Below, in pieces: positions 56,434 through 64,000 of a stretch of DNA of 64,000 nucleotides. The position numbers and the translations under genes were made by a program. Under the pieces are notes generated by a model. It saw only the letters and a program-made list of their open reading frames with translations. It had not been told where the DNA came from and searched no databases. Where the stretch lies: positions 1,302,001 through 1,366,000 of the forward strand of contig OY970315.1 of the NCBI GenBank assembly GCA_963716525.1, in the 5' to 3' direction. Origin of the DNA: JBBREP01 sp963716525 (GTDB taxonomy: Bacteria > Actinomycetota > Acidimicrobiia > IMCC26256 > PALSA-610). Numbering within the stretch: position 1 is the first letter of the stretch; every line of letters starts with the position of its first letter.

Positions 56434-57954
56434 ATGCCCTGGAATTACGACCTGTTCGTCGACGGTGCGTGGACGCGTGACCACGCGGTGGGCGAGATCG
56501 AAGTGATCGATCCCGCGACGGAGGAGGTGATCGGCTGCGTGCCCGAGGCATCGACGAAGACCGCGGCGCGGGCCCTGGAGGCCACGCGGCGCGCTTTCGA
56601 CGAGGGACCGTGGCCCTGGATGAAGCCCGCCGAGCGCGCCACCAAGCTTGTGCGCATGGCGGAGATCCTCGAGTCGCGTGCCGGCGAGCTGCGTGAGCTG
56701 ATCATCGCCGAAACCGGTTCGACCGGGTTCTTCACCGACGCGATCCAGGGCGCAGGATCGATCGGGATGCTGCGATCCAACGCGTCACTCGTCGAGCACA
56801 CGTTCAACTGGGTGGAGAACGATCCACCGGTCGGCGCGCCGGCGGGCATGAGTGGGAGCGCGATCGTGCGGGAGCCGGTCGGCGTCGTCGCCGCGATCAC
56901 TCCCTTCAATTTCCCTTTCATGCTCAACGTCGTGAAGATCGCGCCGGCGATGGCGGTCGGCTGCGCGGTCGTGCTCAAGCCGCACCCGTGGACTCCGCTC
57001 GACGCGATGATGATCGCCGAGGCCGCACTCGAAGCCGATATCCCGCCCGGTGTGCTGAATGTGATCACGGGCCACGGCGAGGTAGGCGACGAGCTGACGT
57101 CGAGCCCGCTGGTCGACATGGTGACGTTCACCGGCTCGACCGCAACCGGCCGCCGCATCATGGCGTCGGCCGCCAATACCGTGAAGAAGCTGCAGCTCGA
57201 GCTCGGTGGCAAGAGCGCGTCGGTCGTACTCGACGACGTGAGCGAGGACTACGCCCGCTCGATCGGTTTCGGCATGGTGCTTGCACACTGCGGGCAGGGT
57301 TGTGTGCTGCACACGCGCGTGCTTCTTCCGGAGCGGCTGCTGGACGCGTACAAGGAGGGCCTCGAAGCCGTACGACCGACGATCACGATCGGCGACCCGC
57401 GTGACGAGACGACGGTGCTGGGCCCGCTGATCCGCGAGCAGCAGCGAACGCGTGTCGAGGGCTATGTCGCGTCGGGGATCGAGGAGGGCGCCGAGCTCCT
57501 GTGCGGCGGGAAGCGACCGGCGGGCTTCGACAAGGGATTCTTCTACGAGCCCACCGCGTTCGTGTCGCCGAACACCACGCGTATCGCCCAGGAGGAGATC
57601 TTCGGCCCGGTGCTCACGGTCGTGCCGTATTCCGGTGGCGACGACGAGGCGGTCCGGCTCGCCAACGCATCGATCTACGGCCTCGGTGCCGGCGTCGTGT
57701 CGGCATCGACAGCGCGGGCGTTCAACGTGGGCCGGCGCATCCGCGCCGGCATGGTGATGGTCCAGGGCGTGGGCGCTGCCGCGCTGCCGTCTGCGGGCCC
57801 CGGCACCGGGCAGGGCCCGGGATGGGGTGTGTCACCCAAGGGCATTGGCCAAGCCGGCGCGTTCGGCGGCTACAAGCAGTCGGGTCTCGGGCGCGAGTGG
57901 GGTCACCATGGCCTCGAGGACTTCACCGAGGTGAAGCAGATCAGCTGGGGCTGA
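56434..57954 (+). CDS. NAD(P)-dependent aldehyde dehydrogenase
   Basis: 506 residues. FNFPFMLNVVKIAPAMAVGC (cofactor helix), FTGSTATGRRI, LELGGKSASVVL (catalytic Glu) and HCGQGCVLHTRVLLPERL (catalytic Cys of GQxC). Converts an aldehyde to its carboxylic acid. GGGAG lies 7 bp before the ATG. It is followed 17 bp later by the P450 gene, so the alcohol/aldehyde steps are probably co-expressed. Confidence 0.86.
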   Translation: MPWNYDLFVDGAWTRDHAVGEIEVIDPATEEVIGCVPEASTKTAARALEATRRAFDEGPWPWMKPAERATKLVRMAEILESRAGELRELIIAETGSTGFFTDAIQGAGSIGMLRSNASLVEHTFNWVENDPPVGAPAGMSGSAIVREPVGVVAAITPFNFPFMLNVVKIAPAMAVGCAVVLKPHPWTPLDAMMIAEAALEADIPPGVLNVITGHGEVGDELTSSPLVDMVTFTGSTATGRRIMASAANTVKKLQLELGGKSASVVLDDVSEDYARSIGFGMVLAHCGQGCVLHTRVLLPERLLDAYKEGLEAVRPTITIGDPRDETTVLGPLIREQQRTRVEGYVASGIEEGAELLCGGKRPAGFDKGFFYEPTAFVSPNTTRIAQEEIFGPVLTVVPYSGGDDEAVRLANASIYGLGAGVVSASTARAFNVGRRIRAGMVMVQGVGAAALPSAGPGTGQGPGWGVSPKGIGQAGAFGGYKQSGLGREWGHHGLEDFTEVKQISWG

Positions 57955-57971
57955 CGGCACACTGGAGCGCG

Positions 57972-59207
57972 ATGACGGACACGAGCGACACAAGCGGCAC
58001 GAGCGGCGACGGTCAACCGACGGCGGGGGACGGGATCGCATTGATGGGCGAGCTGTTCCAGCTTGCCGCGCCGCAGCAGCGCTACCTCGACCTCATGGCC
58101 ACGGGCGGCTTCGTCCAGCCGATGGACGGCTTCGCGCTGAGCTTCCTGCGCGAGAACACCGAGTACGTGCTCCGCCATCACGACGCGTTCACTTCTCGTG
58201 TCGAGATGGGCCTCGGCAACGTCCGCCCGCTGATCCCGTTGAACGTCGACCCGCCGATGCACTCCAAGTACCGCAAGTTGCTCGACCCGCTGTTCGCACC
58301 GAAGCGCATGGACGAGCAGGAGGACGACATCACCCGGCGGGTGAACGCCTTCATCGACTTGTTCATCGAGCGCGGCGAGTGCAACTTCACCGACGAGTTC
58401 GCCGAGTTGCTGCCGTCGTCGGTCTTTCTCGGCTTGATGGGGCTCCCCGAGGGCGAGCTCGAGATGTTCCTCCACTTGCGTGACGGGATCATGCATCCGC
58501 AGAACTGGGACGAACGCGCGCTCGTCGACCCGGCGGCGCGCGAGACCGTGATGCAGGCGGCGGGCCAGGAGATCTACGCATACTTCGATCGCCTGATCGA
58601 TGCACGCGAGCAGCACCCCGCCGACGACATCATCACCAGGTTCCTCGGGGTGGAGATCGACGGTGAGCGGCTCTCGCGAGAGGACATCCTCGACATCTGC
58701 TTCCTCTTCCTGATCGCCGGCCTCGACACGGTCAGCGACACGCTCACCTGCTCCTACGCGTTCCTCGCGACCCATCCCGACCACCGCCGGCTCCTCGTCG
58801 CCGATCCGGCGATCATCCCGGCGGCCGTCGAGGAGTTGCTGCGCTGGGAATCGCCGGTGCCGAGCGGATCACCGCGCTTGTCGACGTGTCCGGTCGAACT
58901 CCCAAGTGGCGTGCAGGTACCCGAAGGCACGATCGTCGTGCCGAGCTTCGGCGCCGCGAACATGGATCCGGCGGCCTTCGGCGACCCGATGGAGGTCCGC
59001 TTCGACCGCGAGACCAATCCGCATCTGGCGTTCGGCGGTGGCGTGCACCGGTGCCTCGGTTCCCACCTGGCCCGCCGTGAGCTGCGGATCACGTTGCGGG
59101 AGTGGCACCGCCGCATCCCGGAGTATCGGATCAAGCCGGGCCACGAAGAGCTCGAGTATCCGCCGGGCCTGCGGCACGTGAAGGATCTGACGCTCAGCTG
59201 GGCGTGA
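57972..59207 (+). CDS. Cytochrome P450 (class I bacterial type)
   Basis: 411 residues. I-helix AGLDTVSD (acid-alcohol pair as in P450cam), EELLRWESP (ExxR), and the heme loop FGGGVHRCLGSHLAR with the Cys thiolate ligand. Early HSKYRKLLDPLFAP is the C-helix. Hydroxylates a hydrophobic compound and needs a ferredoxin, none of which is adjacent. GGAG is 4 bp before the ATG. Its end overlaps the reverse gene at 59194 by 14 bp. Confidence 0.87.
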   Translation: MTDTSDTSGTSGDGQPTAGDGIALMGELFQLAAPQQRYLDLMATGGFVQPMDGFALSFLRENTEYVLRHHDAFTSRVEMGLGNVRPLIPLNVDPPMHSKYRKLLDPLFAPKRMDEQEDDITRRVNAFIDLFIERGECNFTDEFAELLPSSVFLGLMGLPEGELEMFLHLRDGIMHPQNWDERALVDPAARETVMQAAGQEIYAYFDRLIDAREQHPADDIITRFLGVEIDGERLSREDILDICFLFLIAGLDTVSDTLTCSYAFLATHPDHRRLLVADPAIIPAAVEELLRWESPVPSGSPRLSTCPVELPSGVQVPEGTIVVPSFGAANMDPAAFGDPMEVRFDRETNPHLAFGGGVHRCLGSHLARRELRITLREWHRRIPEYRIKPGHEELEYPPGLRHVKDLTLSWA

Positions 59208-60192
59208 GCACCCGGGCCTTGTTCGCCTCCCACACGCGCCGCGAGAAGTACGACTGGTCCTCGCCCCAACCTTCGGCACCCTGCCACCGCCAGCGGCACA
59301 GCGTGTCGCCGCCGAGGCCCCGCCAGTGGCGGCTGACCGCGTCGCCGGTGACCGACAGCGACCGGCCCGCGTCGTCGTACGCCTGGATCTCGAACCGGAT
59401 GGGCCAACCGGTAGCGGGATCGAACACGACGTGGCGCATGCCGCCGAGAATGTGCGCGTACTCGCCGTCGCGCAGGAGGAAACCGCACGACACGGGATCG
59501 TCGTCGATGCCCGGCTGCGAGTACACGAGCCACGCGTCGCGCTCGCCGGCCACGCCGAACGAGTAGCCGATGCCGCGCGAGGTGCTCCTCGTGCTCGTCG
59601 TGCCGTGCTTCGGCGCGCGGGGGCGCTTCGGCGGGCCCGCGGGTCGTGGGCCCCACGAGCGGTCGCGTACCGAGTAGCAGTCGACCGCGATGCGCTCGCC
59701 GTGCAGCACCATGTCGCCGGTGACGCGACCGGCCTGGTCGAAGTGCGTTCCCACGACGAACGGCGCGATGCCGGCCGGATGGGGGTTGGGGGCCATGAGC
59801 GCCTCGAACGTGAGCCGGAGTGTCAGCGCAGGCCCGTCGTCGTACGCGATCTCGTACCGGCGCAGCGGTTCGAGCGTCTTCATGTGCACGCCGGTGGGCC
59901 ACGTGAAGTCGCGCATGTCGCGTGCCGCGCGGTCAGCGAGCTGCAGCCCCGAGTAATGCACGTGGTAGGGCAGGTCCCACGAGTACGACGCGCGATCGTC
60001 CCAGACCCACACGCCGCCATTGCTCAGATGCGCGTTCGGGCGCGCCTGGCAATACGTCCAGCCGGCCATTCGGCGTTCGGGAACGTTCCACGAGAACCAG
60101 GCGGTCTCGGTCTCCCACCACTTGCCGGTGAGCACCTCGTCGTGGAAGTCGTCGTCGGCCGGGCCGAAGCTGGGATAGGTGCGCGCCTCCAT
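59194..60192 (-). CDS. Conserved hypothetical protein of the catabolic block
   Basis: 332 residues, beta-rich, no signal peptide. Motifs include DDDFHDEVLTGKWWETETAWFSW split as DDDFHDEVLTGKWWE and AWFSWNVPERRMAGWTYCQ, VWVWDDRASYSWDLPYH, and DCYSVRDRSWGPRP. An Arg/Pro-rich insert lies near 218-235. It may be a lipocalin-like barrel related to the CrtC/AttH superfamily, but I do not recognise it firmly. Such genes sit beside acyl-CoA dehydrogenases in actinobacteria, suggesting a role with lipophilic substrates. Confidence 0.55.
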   Translation of the reverse strand: MEARTYPSFGPADDDFHDEVLTGKWWETETAWFSWNVPERRMAGWTYCQARPNAHLSNGGVWVWDDRASYSWDLPYHVHYSGLQLADRAARDMRDFTWPTGVHMKTLEPLRRYEIAYDDGPALTLRLTFEALMAPNPHPAGIAPFVVGTHFDQAGRVTGDMVLHGERIAVDCYSVRDRSWGPRPAGPPKRPRAPKHGTTSTRSTSRGIGYSFGVAGERDAWLVYSQPGIDDDPVSCGFLLRDGEYAHILGGMRHVVFDPATGWPIRFEIQAYDDAGRSLSVTGDAVSRHWRGLGGDTLCRWRWQGAEGWGEDQSYFSRRVWEANKARVLTPS

Positions 60193-60200
60193 AGGACCTC

Positions 60201-61568
60201 TCAGTGCAGCTCGGGCCAGTGGCGGTCGGCGAGCCGCCCCATCGCCGGTCGGGCGAGCTCGGTCTCCCGCGCGATGCGCCGCCACATGTAGCCGAGGTAG
60301 TCCTCGTCGGTCAGGCGGGCGGCGCCGGCGACCGCTCGCCGCCCTTCGGCGATCGAGGAGGGCCGTGCGCCGAGGAGCGCGGCGAGATCGTCGAGTTCGC
60401 ACGCCTCGAAGAACGCGCCGTGCGCGTCGGCTTGCTCGAGATACTTCACGACTCGCGCGATGCCCTTCACGCGCGCGATGACGAGCGCATCGCTGCTGCG
60501 CGGCACGACGACGTCGCGGAGCTGCGCCAAGACGGCCGCGTAGAGCGGGTCGGGCGCCCGTTCGGGCGGGACCTCGGCCGGCGTGAGCTCGAGACCCACC
60601 GCCTGCGCGAGGGCTTCGAACCACAACCGCCGGTGCAGCAAGCCGTAGATCAACGTGTTGCCGGCGTCGCTGTTGGCGCCGCCACCTCGGCGGCCATGGG
60701 CCATCACCTGCAGCTTCGCCTCGGCCATCACGCGGTAGTAGTGCACCCGCGCGTCGTCGATCGCGTGCCCGGACAGCTGCGAATAGAGGCGAAGCAGCGC
60801 CGGAAAGTCGGGGAGTGGCTCCTGGGTCGCGCGCAGCGAGAGCCAGGCGATGTCGTCCATCGGGTCTCCGAGATGGGCGAGCTCCCAGTCGACGATCGCG
60901 ACGACCCGCCCGTCGGCATACATGAAGTTGCCGGGGCCGGTGTCGCCCTGCACCAGTACGACGGGCGCGGCGTAGGACGGGATGTTCCGGCGGAGCCAGT
61001 CGAGCGTGAACGCGAGCGCAGGATCGGGGTCGCCGCCCCGGGCTGCGATGACGTGGTCCCACTCGTCGAGCTCGTGCGTGAGCGCATCGGGAACGGTCGT
61101 CGGGCGCGGGAAGGCCGGGAGGTCGAGCGTCGACGGGTCGAGGCGGTGCAGTGCCGCGAGCGCAGCGATGAAGTCACGTGCCGTCTGCGAGCGCTCGTCG
61201 GCGTCGGTGATGTGGGAGAACCAGTTCTCGCCGTGCACGCGCTCGGCCAGCATGGCCTGGTGCACCGGATGGATGCCGAGCACGCGAGGTACCGGAACGT
61301 CGGTGTCCTGGAGCGCGAGGTAGACCGTCGCTTCGCGATGCAGCGTCCACGGGTCGGCCGTCCGCCGGGGATCGGACCGGTCGTAGCGCAGGAACAGCTT
61401 GTCGACCCGGTCGGGGTGGTCGGCGCGGGCCAGGTCGACGAACCAGGCCTCCTTGCGGGCACCGCCCGGCCGGCGTTCGGCGGTGACGACCCGACCGTGC
61501 GCGACCCGCTCGATCCACGTCACGAGGTCGTCCGGCAAACCGTGGTTGCCCGTCGCAGCACGCAGCAC
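60201..61568 (-). CDS. APH-fold phosphotransferase family protein (ACAD10/11-like kinase domain)
   Basis: 455 residues. The N-lobe has KEAWFVDLA and HREATVYLAL; the Brenner-type loop is LVQGDTGPGNFMYADGRV, followed by AIVDWELAHLGDPMDDIAW (Asp metal ligand). It is an aminoglycoside-phosphotransferase-like kinase, and the neighbours make a small hydroxyl-acyl substrate more likely than an antibiotic. GTG start at 61568, 7 bp after TACACT, hence a leaderless mRNA. Its stop is 8 bp before the hypothetical gene, so they form an operon. Confidence 0.8.
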   Translation of the reverse strand: MLRAATGNHGLPDDLVTWIERVAHGRVVTAERRPGGARKEAWFVDLARADHPDRVDKLFLRYDRSDPRRTADPWTLHREATVYLALQDTDVPVPRVLGIHPVHQAMLAERVHGENWFSHITDADERSQTARDFIAALAALHRLDPSTLDLPAFPRPTTVPDALTHELDEWDHVIAARGGDPDPALAFTLDWLRRNIPSYAAPVVLVQGDTGPGNFMYADGRVVAIVDWELAHLGDPMDDIAWLSLRATQEPLPDFPALLRLYSQLSGHAIDDARVHYYRVMAEAKLQVMAHGRRGGGANSDAGNTLIYGLLHRRLWFEALAQAVGLELTPAEVPPERAPDPLYAAVLAQLRDVVVPRSSDALVIARVKGIARVVKYLEQADAHGAFFEACELDDLAALLGARPSSIAEGRRAVAGAARLTDEDYLGYMWRRIARETELARPAMGRLADRHWPELH

Positions 61569-61575
61569 CGATATG

Positions 61576-61585
61576 AGTGTACTCT
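61576..61585. promoter_or_regulatory. Two overlapping divergent -10 boxes for leaderless transcripts
   Basis: Only 24 bp separate the reverse GTG (61568) and forward ATG (61593). TACACT on the reverse strand (61581-61576) and TACTCT on the forward strand (61580-61585) each sit exactly 7 bp before their start codon. They share bases 61580-61581. No ribosome binding site is possible on either side. Confidence 0.65.
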
Positions 61586-61592
61586 TTAGGCC

Positions 61593-62864
61593 ATGGCGGC
61601 GACGTCGGCGGAGTTCGAGCAGGCGACCGACTACTCGTTCAAGGACGAGGACATCGAGCGGGCCAAGGCGCTCGCCGGCCGCTACTCACCCTCGGGCACG
61701 CGCGAGCACTTCACGACGGCGACGCCCGACGTGATCCGCAACTTCGCGCGGAGCTACGGCGACGACAACCCGCTGTTCATTTCCGAGGACTACGGCGAGA
61801 CGACGCGCTGGGCGTCGCAGATCGCGTCACCGATGATCGGCATCGCGTTGAACCGGCCGCTGTGCGGCGACCGTAACGAGCCGAGGATCAAGCGCCCGTC
61901 GTTCCGCGGCATCCATGTGTTCGTGTCGGGCAGCTCCTGGGAATGGTTCCAGCCCGTCCGGCCGGGCGACGAGCTGTACAGCTTCGGCGGGACCGAATCG
62001 GTCGTCGAGAAGCCGTCGGAGTTCGCCGAGCGTTCCCTGCAGCTCACGTACGCGTCGGTGAAGATGAACCAGAGGGCCGAGATCGTCGCGATCTCGCGGA
62101 CGCTGGCGATCTACACCGAGCGCAAGACGGCGCGCGAGAAGGGCAAGTACGCGCAGCTCGAGCCGGCGTCGTACACCGACGAAGATCTCGAACGGCTCGA
62201 CGCGATCTACGCGGCAGAGGTGCCGCGCGGCGCCGAGCCCCGCTACTTCGAGGACGTACACGTCGGCGATGCGCTCCCGCCGATGGCCAAGGGTCCGCTC
62301 ACCCTCACGGACATGATCGTGTTCCACGCCGGTGGCTACGGATTCGTGCCCTACGAGCCCTGCGCGAACCGGATCGCCTACAAGAACCGCCAGCGCATCA
62401 AGCCCTTCTATGTGAAGAACGAGTACGGGATCCCGGATGTCGCGCAGCGCGTGCACTGGGATTCGGCATGGGCCCAGGCGATCGGCAACCCGATGGCGTA
62501 CGACTACGGCGTGATGCGCGACTGCTGGCTCTCGCACCTGCTCACCGACTGGATCGGCGACGCCGGCTGGCTCGTCAGCCAGAGCAGCGAGATCCGCAAG
62601 TTCAACTACATCGGCGACAGCCACGTCCTCACCGGCGAGGTCGTCGCCAAGCGTGTCGAAGACGGCCGCTGCCTCGTCGACATCGAGCTGCGCGGCACGA
62701 ACCAGCGCGACACCGTGACCTGCCCCGGGCGGGCAACCGTCGCGCTGCCGAGCCGCGAGCACGGTGCGGTGATCCTTCCCGAGCCGCCCGACGACCTTCG
62801 CCGCCAGGCCGCCGAGCGCATGGCCCGCCACGGGCAGCTCGTCCGCGCCCGGCGGACCGGCTGA
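61593..62864 (+). CDS. Double-hotdog MaoC-like enoyl-CoA hydratase/dehydratase
   Basis: 423 residues with two hotdog domains. The first (about 30-190) has VIRNFARSYGDDNPLFISEDYG and a FAS1-DH-like start. The second (about 220-400) has YFEDVHVGDALPPMAKGPLT, AWAQAIGNPMAYDYGVM and SHVLTGEVVAKR. Probably hydrates an unsaturated acyl-CoA in beta-oxidation of a bulky chain. Leaderless start. The next gene begins 1 bp after its stop. Confidence 0.8.
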   Translation: MAATSAEFEQATDYSFKDEDIERAKALAGRYSPSGTREHFTTATPDVIRNFARSYGDDNPLFISEDYGETTRWASQIASPMIGIALNRPLCGDRNEPRIKRPSFRGIHVFVSGSSWEWFQPVRPGDELYSFGGTESVVEKPSEFAERSLQLTYASVKMNQRAEIVAISRTLAIYTERKTAREKGKYAQLEPASYTDEDLERLDAIYAAEVPRGAEPRYFEDVHVGDALPPMAKGPLTLTDMIVFHAGGYGFVPYEPCANRIAYKNRQRIKPFYVKNEYGIPDVAQRVHWDSAWAQAIGNPMAYDYGVMRDCWLSHLLTDWIGDAGWLVSQSSEIRKFNYIGDSHVLTGEVVAKRVEDGRCLVDIELRGTNQRDTVTCPGRATVALPSREHGAVILPEPPDDLRRQAAERMARHGQLVRARRTG

Positions 62865-62865
62865 C

Positions 62866-63990
62866 GTGCAGCTCGAGCTTGGCGACGCGCAGGCACTGCT
62901 CCACGACACGACAGTCCGCTTCATCGAGCGCGAGCTCCCGGTCGCGGCAACGCGCGGCTTGCACGACGACCCGCTCGGCTTCGACCGACGCTGGCTCGGC
63001 CACTCGGCCGAGCTCGGCTGGTTCGCGATGCTCGTTCCCGAGGAGTACGGGGGCGGGAGTGTCTCCGGTTCGGGTGTCCTCGACGCCGCGATCATCGCCG
63101 AGGACCTCGGCGCGTGGGTGCAGCCCGGACCGTTCATCCCGATGAACGTGGTCGCGCACACGCTCGCCGCGCACGCCTCCGAGGTACAACGCGCTTCGCT
63201 CCTCCCGGCGATCGTGGCCGGCGACACGATCGCGACGTGGGCCGCGTTCGACGATCGGGGACAGTGGGACCACGGCGCCGGTGTGCGCGCGGTTGCCGAC
63301 GGAGAGCGCTTCGTGCTCACGGGAACGCGCGGCTTCGTGCAGGATGCCGCCGCGGCCGACGTCTTCTTGGTCGCCGCGGCGTGCGACGGTGCGACGGTGC
63401 AGTTCCTGGTGCCGCGCTCCGCCGGCATCCGCGTCGTTCCGCTCGAGTGTCTCGACCTCTCACGCCGCCTCGGCCACGTGGTGCTCGACGATGTCGCGGT
63501 TGCCGCCGATGCCCGGATCGCGGTGGATGCGGCCGATCTCGACGCGGAGCTGCTCACCGCGCTCGTGCTGGTGTGTGCCGACACCGTCGGCGCGCTCGAC
63601 CGCATGTTCTCCATGACTGTCGACTACGCGAAAGAGCGGGTCGCGTTCGGCCGGCCGATCGGGTCGTTCCAGGCGATCAAGCACCTGCTGGCCGACCAAG
63701 TGCTGTATCTCGAGACGTGCAAGGCGGCTGCCGTTGCCGCGGCCGAGGCAGTACAGCGCGGCGACGACGGCGCGGCCGAGACCGTGCACATGGCGGCCGC
63801 GTACGTCGCAGACGTCGGTAACGACATCGCCCAGGTGTGTCTCCAGGTGCACGGCGGGATCGGGTACACCTGGGAGCATGATCTGCACCTGTACCTGCGC
63901 CGAGTCCGCGCGAACGGCGCGCTGTACGGCGAGCCCACCTGGCATCGTGCGCGCGTGTGCGCGCTCGGTGGACTGCGTGGCGGGCAATGA
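62866..63990 (+). CDS. Acyl-CoA dehydrogenase
   Basis: 374 residues, GTG start. WFAMLVPEEYGGGSVSGSGV, FVLTGTRGFVQDAAAADVFLVAA as a mid-domain beta region (split for length), RVAFGRPIGSFQAIKHLLAD and VHGGIGYTWEHDLHLYLRR are standard. The usual catalytic Glu position near the latter helix reads TWEHDLH with E. FAD-dependent alpha,beta-desaturation. The next gene overlaps as ATGA; actinobacterial steroid and bulky-chain enzymes are often heteromers of two such subunits. Confidence 0.83.
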   Translation: MQLELGDAQALLHDTTVRFIERELPVAATRGLHDDPLGFDRRWLGHSAELGWFAMLVPEEYGGGSVSGSGVLDAAIIAEDLGAWVQPGPFIPMNVVAHTLAAHASEVQRASLLPAIVAGDTIATWAAFDDRGQWDHGAGVRAVADGERFVLTGTRGFVQDAAAADVFLVAAACDGATVQFLVPRSAGIRVVPLECLDLSRRLGHVVLDDVAVAADARIAVDAADLDAELLTALVLVCADTVGALDRMFSMTVDYAKERVAFGRPIGSFQAIKHLLADQVLYLETCKAAAVAAAEAVQRGDDGAAETVHMAAAYVADVGNDIAQVCLQVHGGIGYTWEHDLHLYLRRVRANGALYGEPTWHRARVCALGGLRGGQ

Positions 63991-64000
63991 GCGAGCTCGA
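63987..64000 (+). CDS. Start of a further gene (truncated by the window)
   Basis: ATGAGCGAGCTCGA opens a new frame overlapping the acyl-CoA dehydrogenase stop by 4 bp. Only MSEL is visible. Position suggests a second subunit of the acyl-CoA dehydrogenase. Confidence 0.5.

Noticed and set aside
58700..58760. P450 I-helix reading AGLDTVSD rather than AGxDTT
   Set aside because: P450cam has the same D-T-V order, so the acid-alcohol pair is intact and nothing is missing.

Overview
The window is very GC-rich DNA with densely packed genes, many 4-base start/stop overlaps (ATGA or GTGA) and frequent GTG starts. It carries families typical of Actinomycetota: a DUF222-HNH endonuclease, DUF385/F420-type reductases, a TIGR03086-type DinB protein, an MmpL transporter, DUF1697 and DUF1269. 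A secreted protein with 42-residue GGVFSFGDA-type repeats suggests the class Acidimicrobiia, but that is inference. There is no rRNA, tRNA, CRISPR array, integrase or IS transposase. About a dozen genes are broken by a single frame change while both halves stay well conserved. This looks more like consensus error in the assembly than true gene decay.

Layout. 0-4 kb: N-terminal part of a large secreted adhesin-like protein (L-type-lectin and IPT/TIG modules) with a perfect 873-bp internal tandem duplication. 4-5.2 kb: GH12 glucanase lipoprotein. 5.2-8.75 kb: three-gene operon (unknown protein, signal-peptidase-I-like protein lacking both catalytic residues, cellulose-synthase-like GT2). 8.8-11.7 kb: GGDEF-EAL protein with a damaged EAL site, divergent from an HTH-GAF regulator. 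11.8-17.5 kb: PPOX-type flavoprotein, FAD aromatic hydroxylase, TetR, two tandem AhpD-like proteins, metallo-beta-lactamase, DinB-like protein. 17.5-22.8 kb: TIM-barrel hydrolase lipoprotein, SnoaL-like protein, MmpL transporter, DUF222-HNH.

22.8-30.4 kb: four-subunit 2-oxoacid:ferredoxin oxidoreductase, Gfo/Idh oxidoreductase, acyl-CoA ligase, TetR, cupin and GH4 glycosidase. The control regions share ACAGTGnTCT sites, so much of this is probably one TetR-controlled block. 30.4-38 kb: repeat/GH25-like secreted protein, AlkB, hydrolase, DUF1697, methyltransferase, then a second TetR divergon driving a DUF385 protein and a PhyH-type dioxygenase. 38-46.2 kb: DHA2 exporter, cyclopropane-fatty-acid synthase, GH78 rhamnosidase lipoprotein, hemerythrin, universal stress protein, zinc alcohol dehydrogenase.

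46.2-56.3 kb: two divergent ABC systems. One is a five-gene MacAB-like operon with two adaptors and a DUF5666-like protein. The other is a PadR-led operon with an ABC ATPase and a large FtsX-type permease. A perfect 25-bp palindrome lies between them. 56.4-64 kb: catabolic block with aldehyde dehydrogenase, cytochrome P450, an unknown protein, an APH-fold kinase, a MaoC-like hydratase and an acyl-CoA dehydrogenase. This suits oxidation of a hydrophobic alcohol or aldehyde to an acyl-CoA followed by beta-oxidation. Several genes start 6-7 bases after a TAnnnT box with no ribosome binding site, which points to leaderless transcripts.
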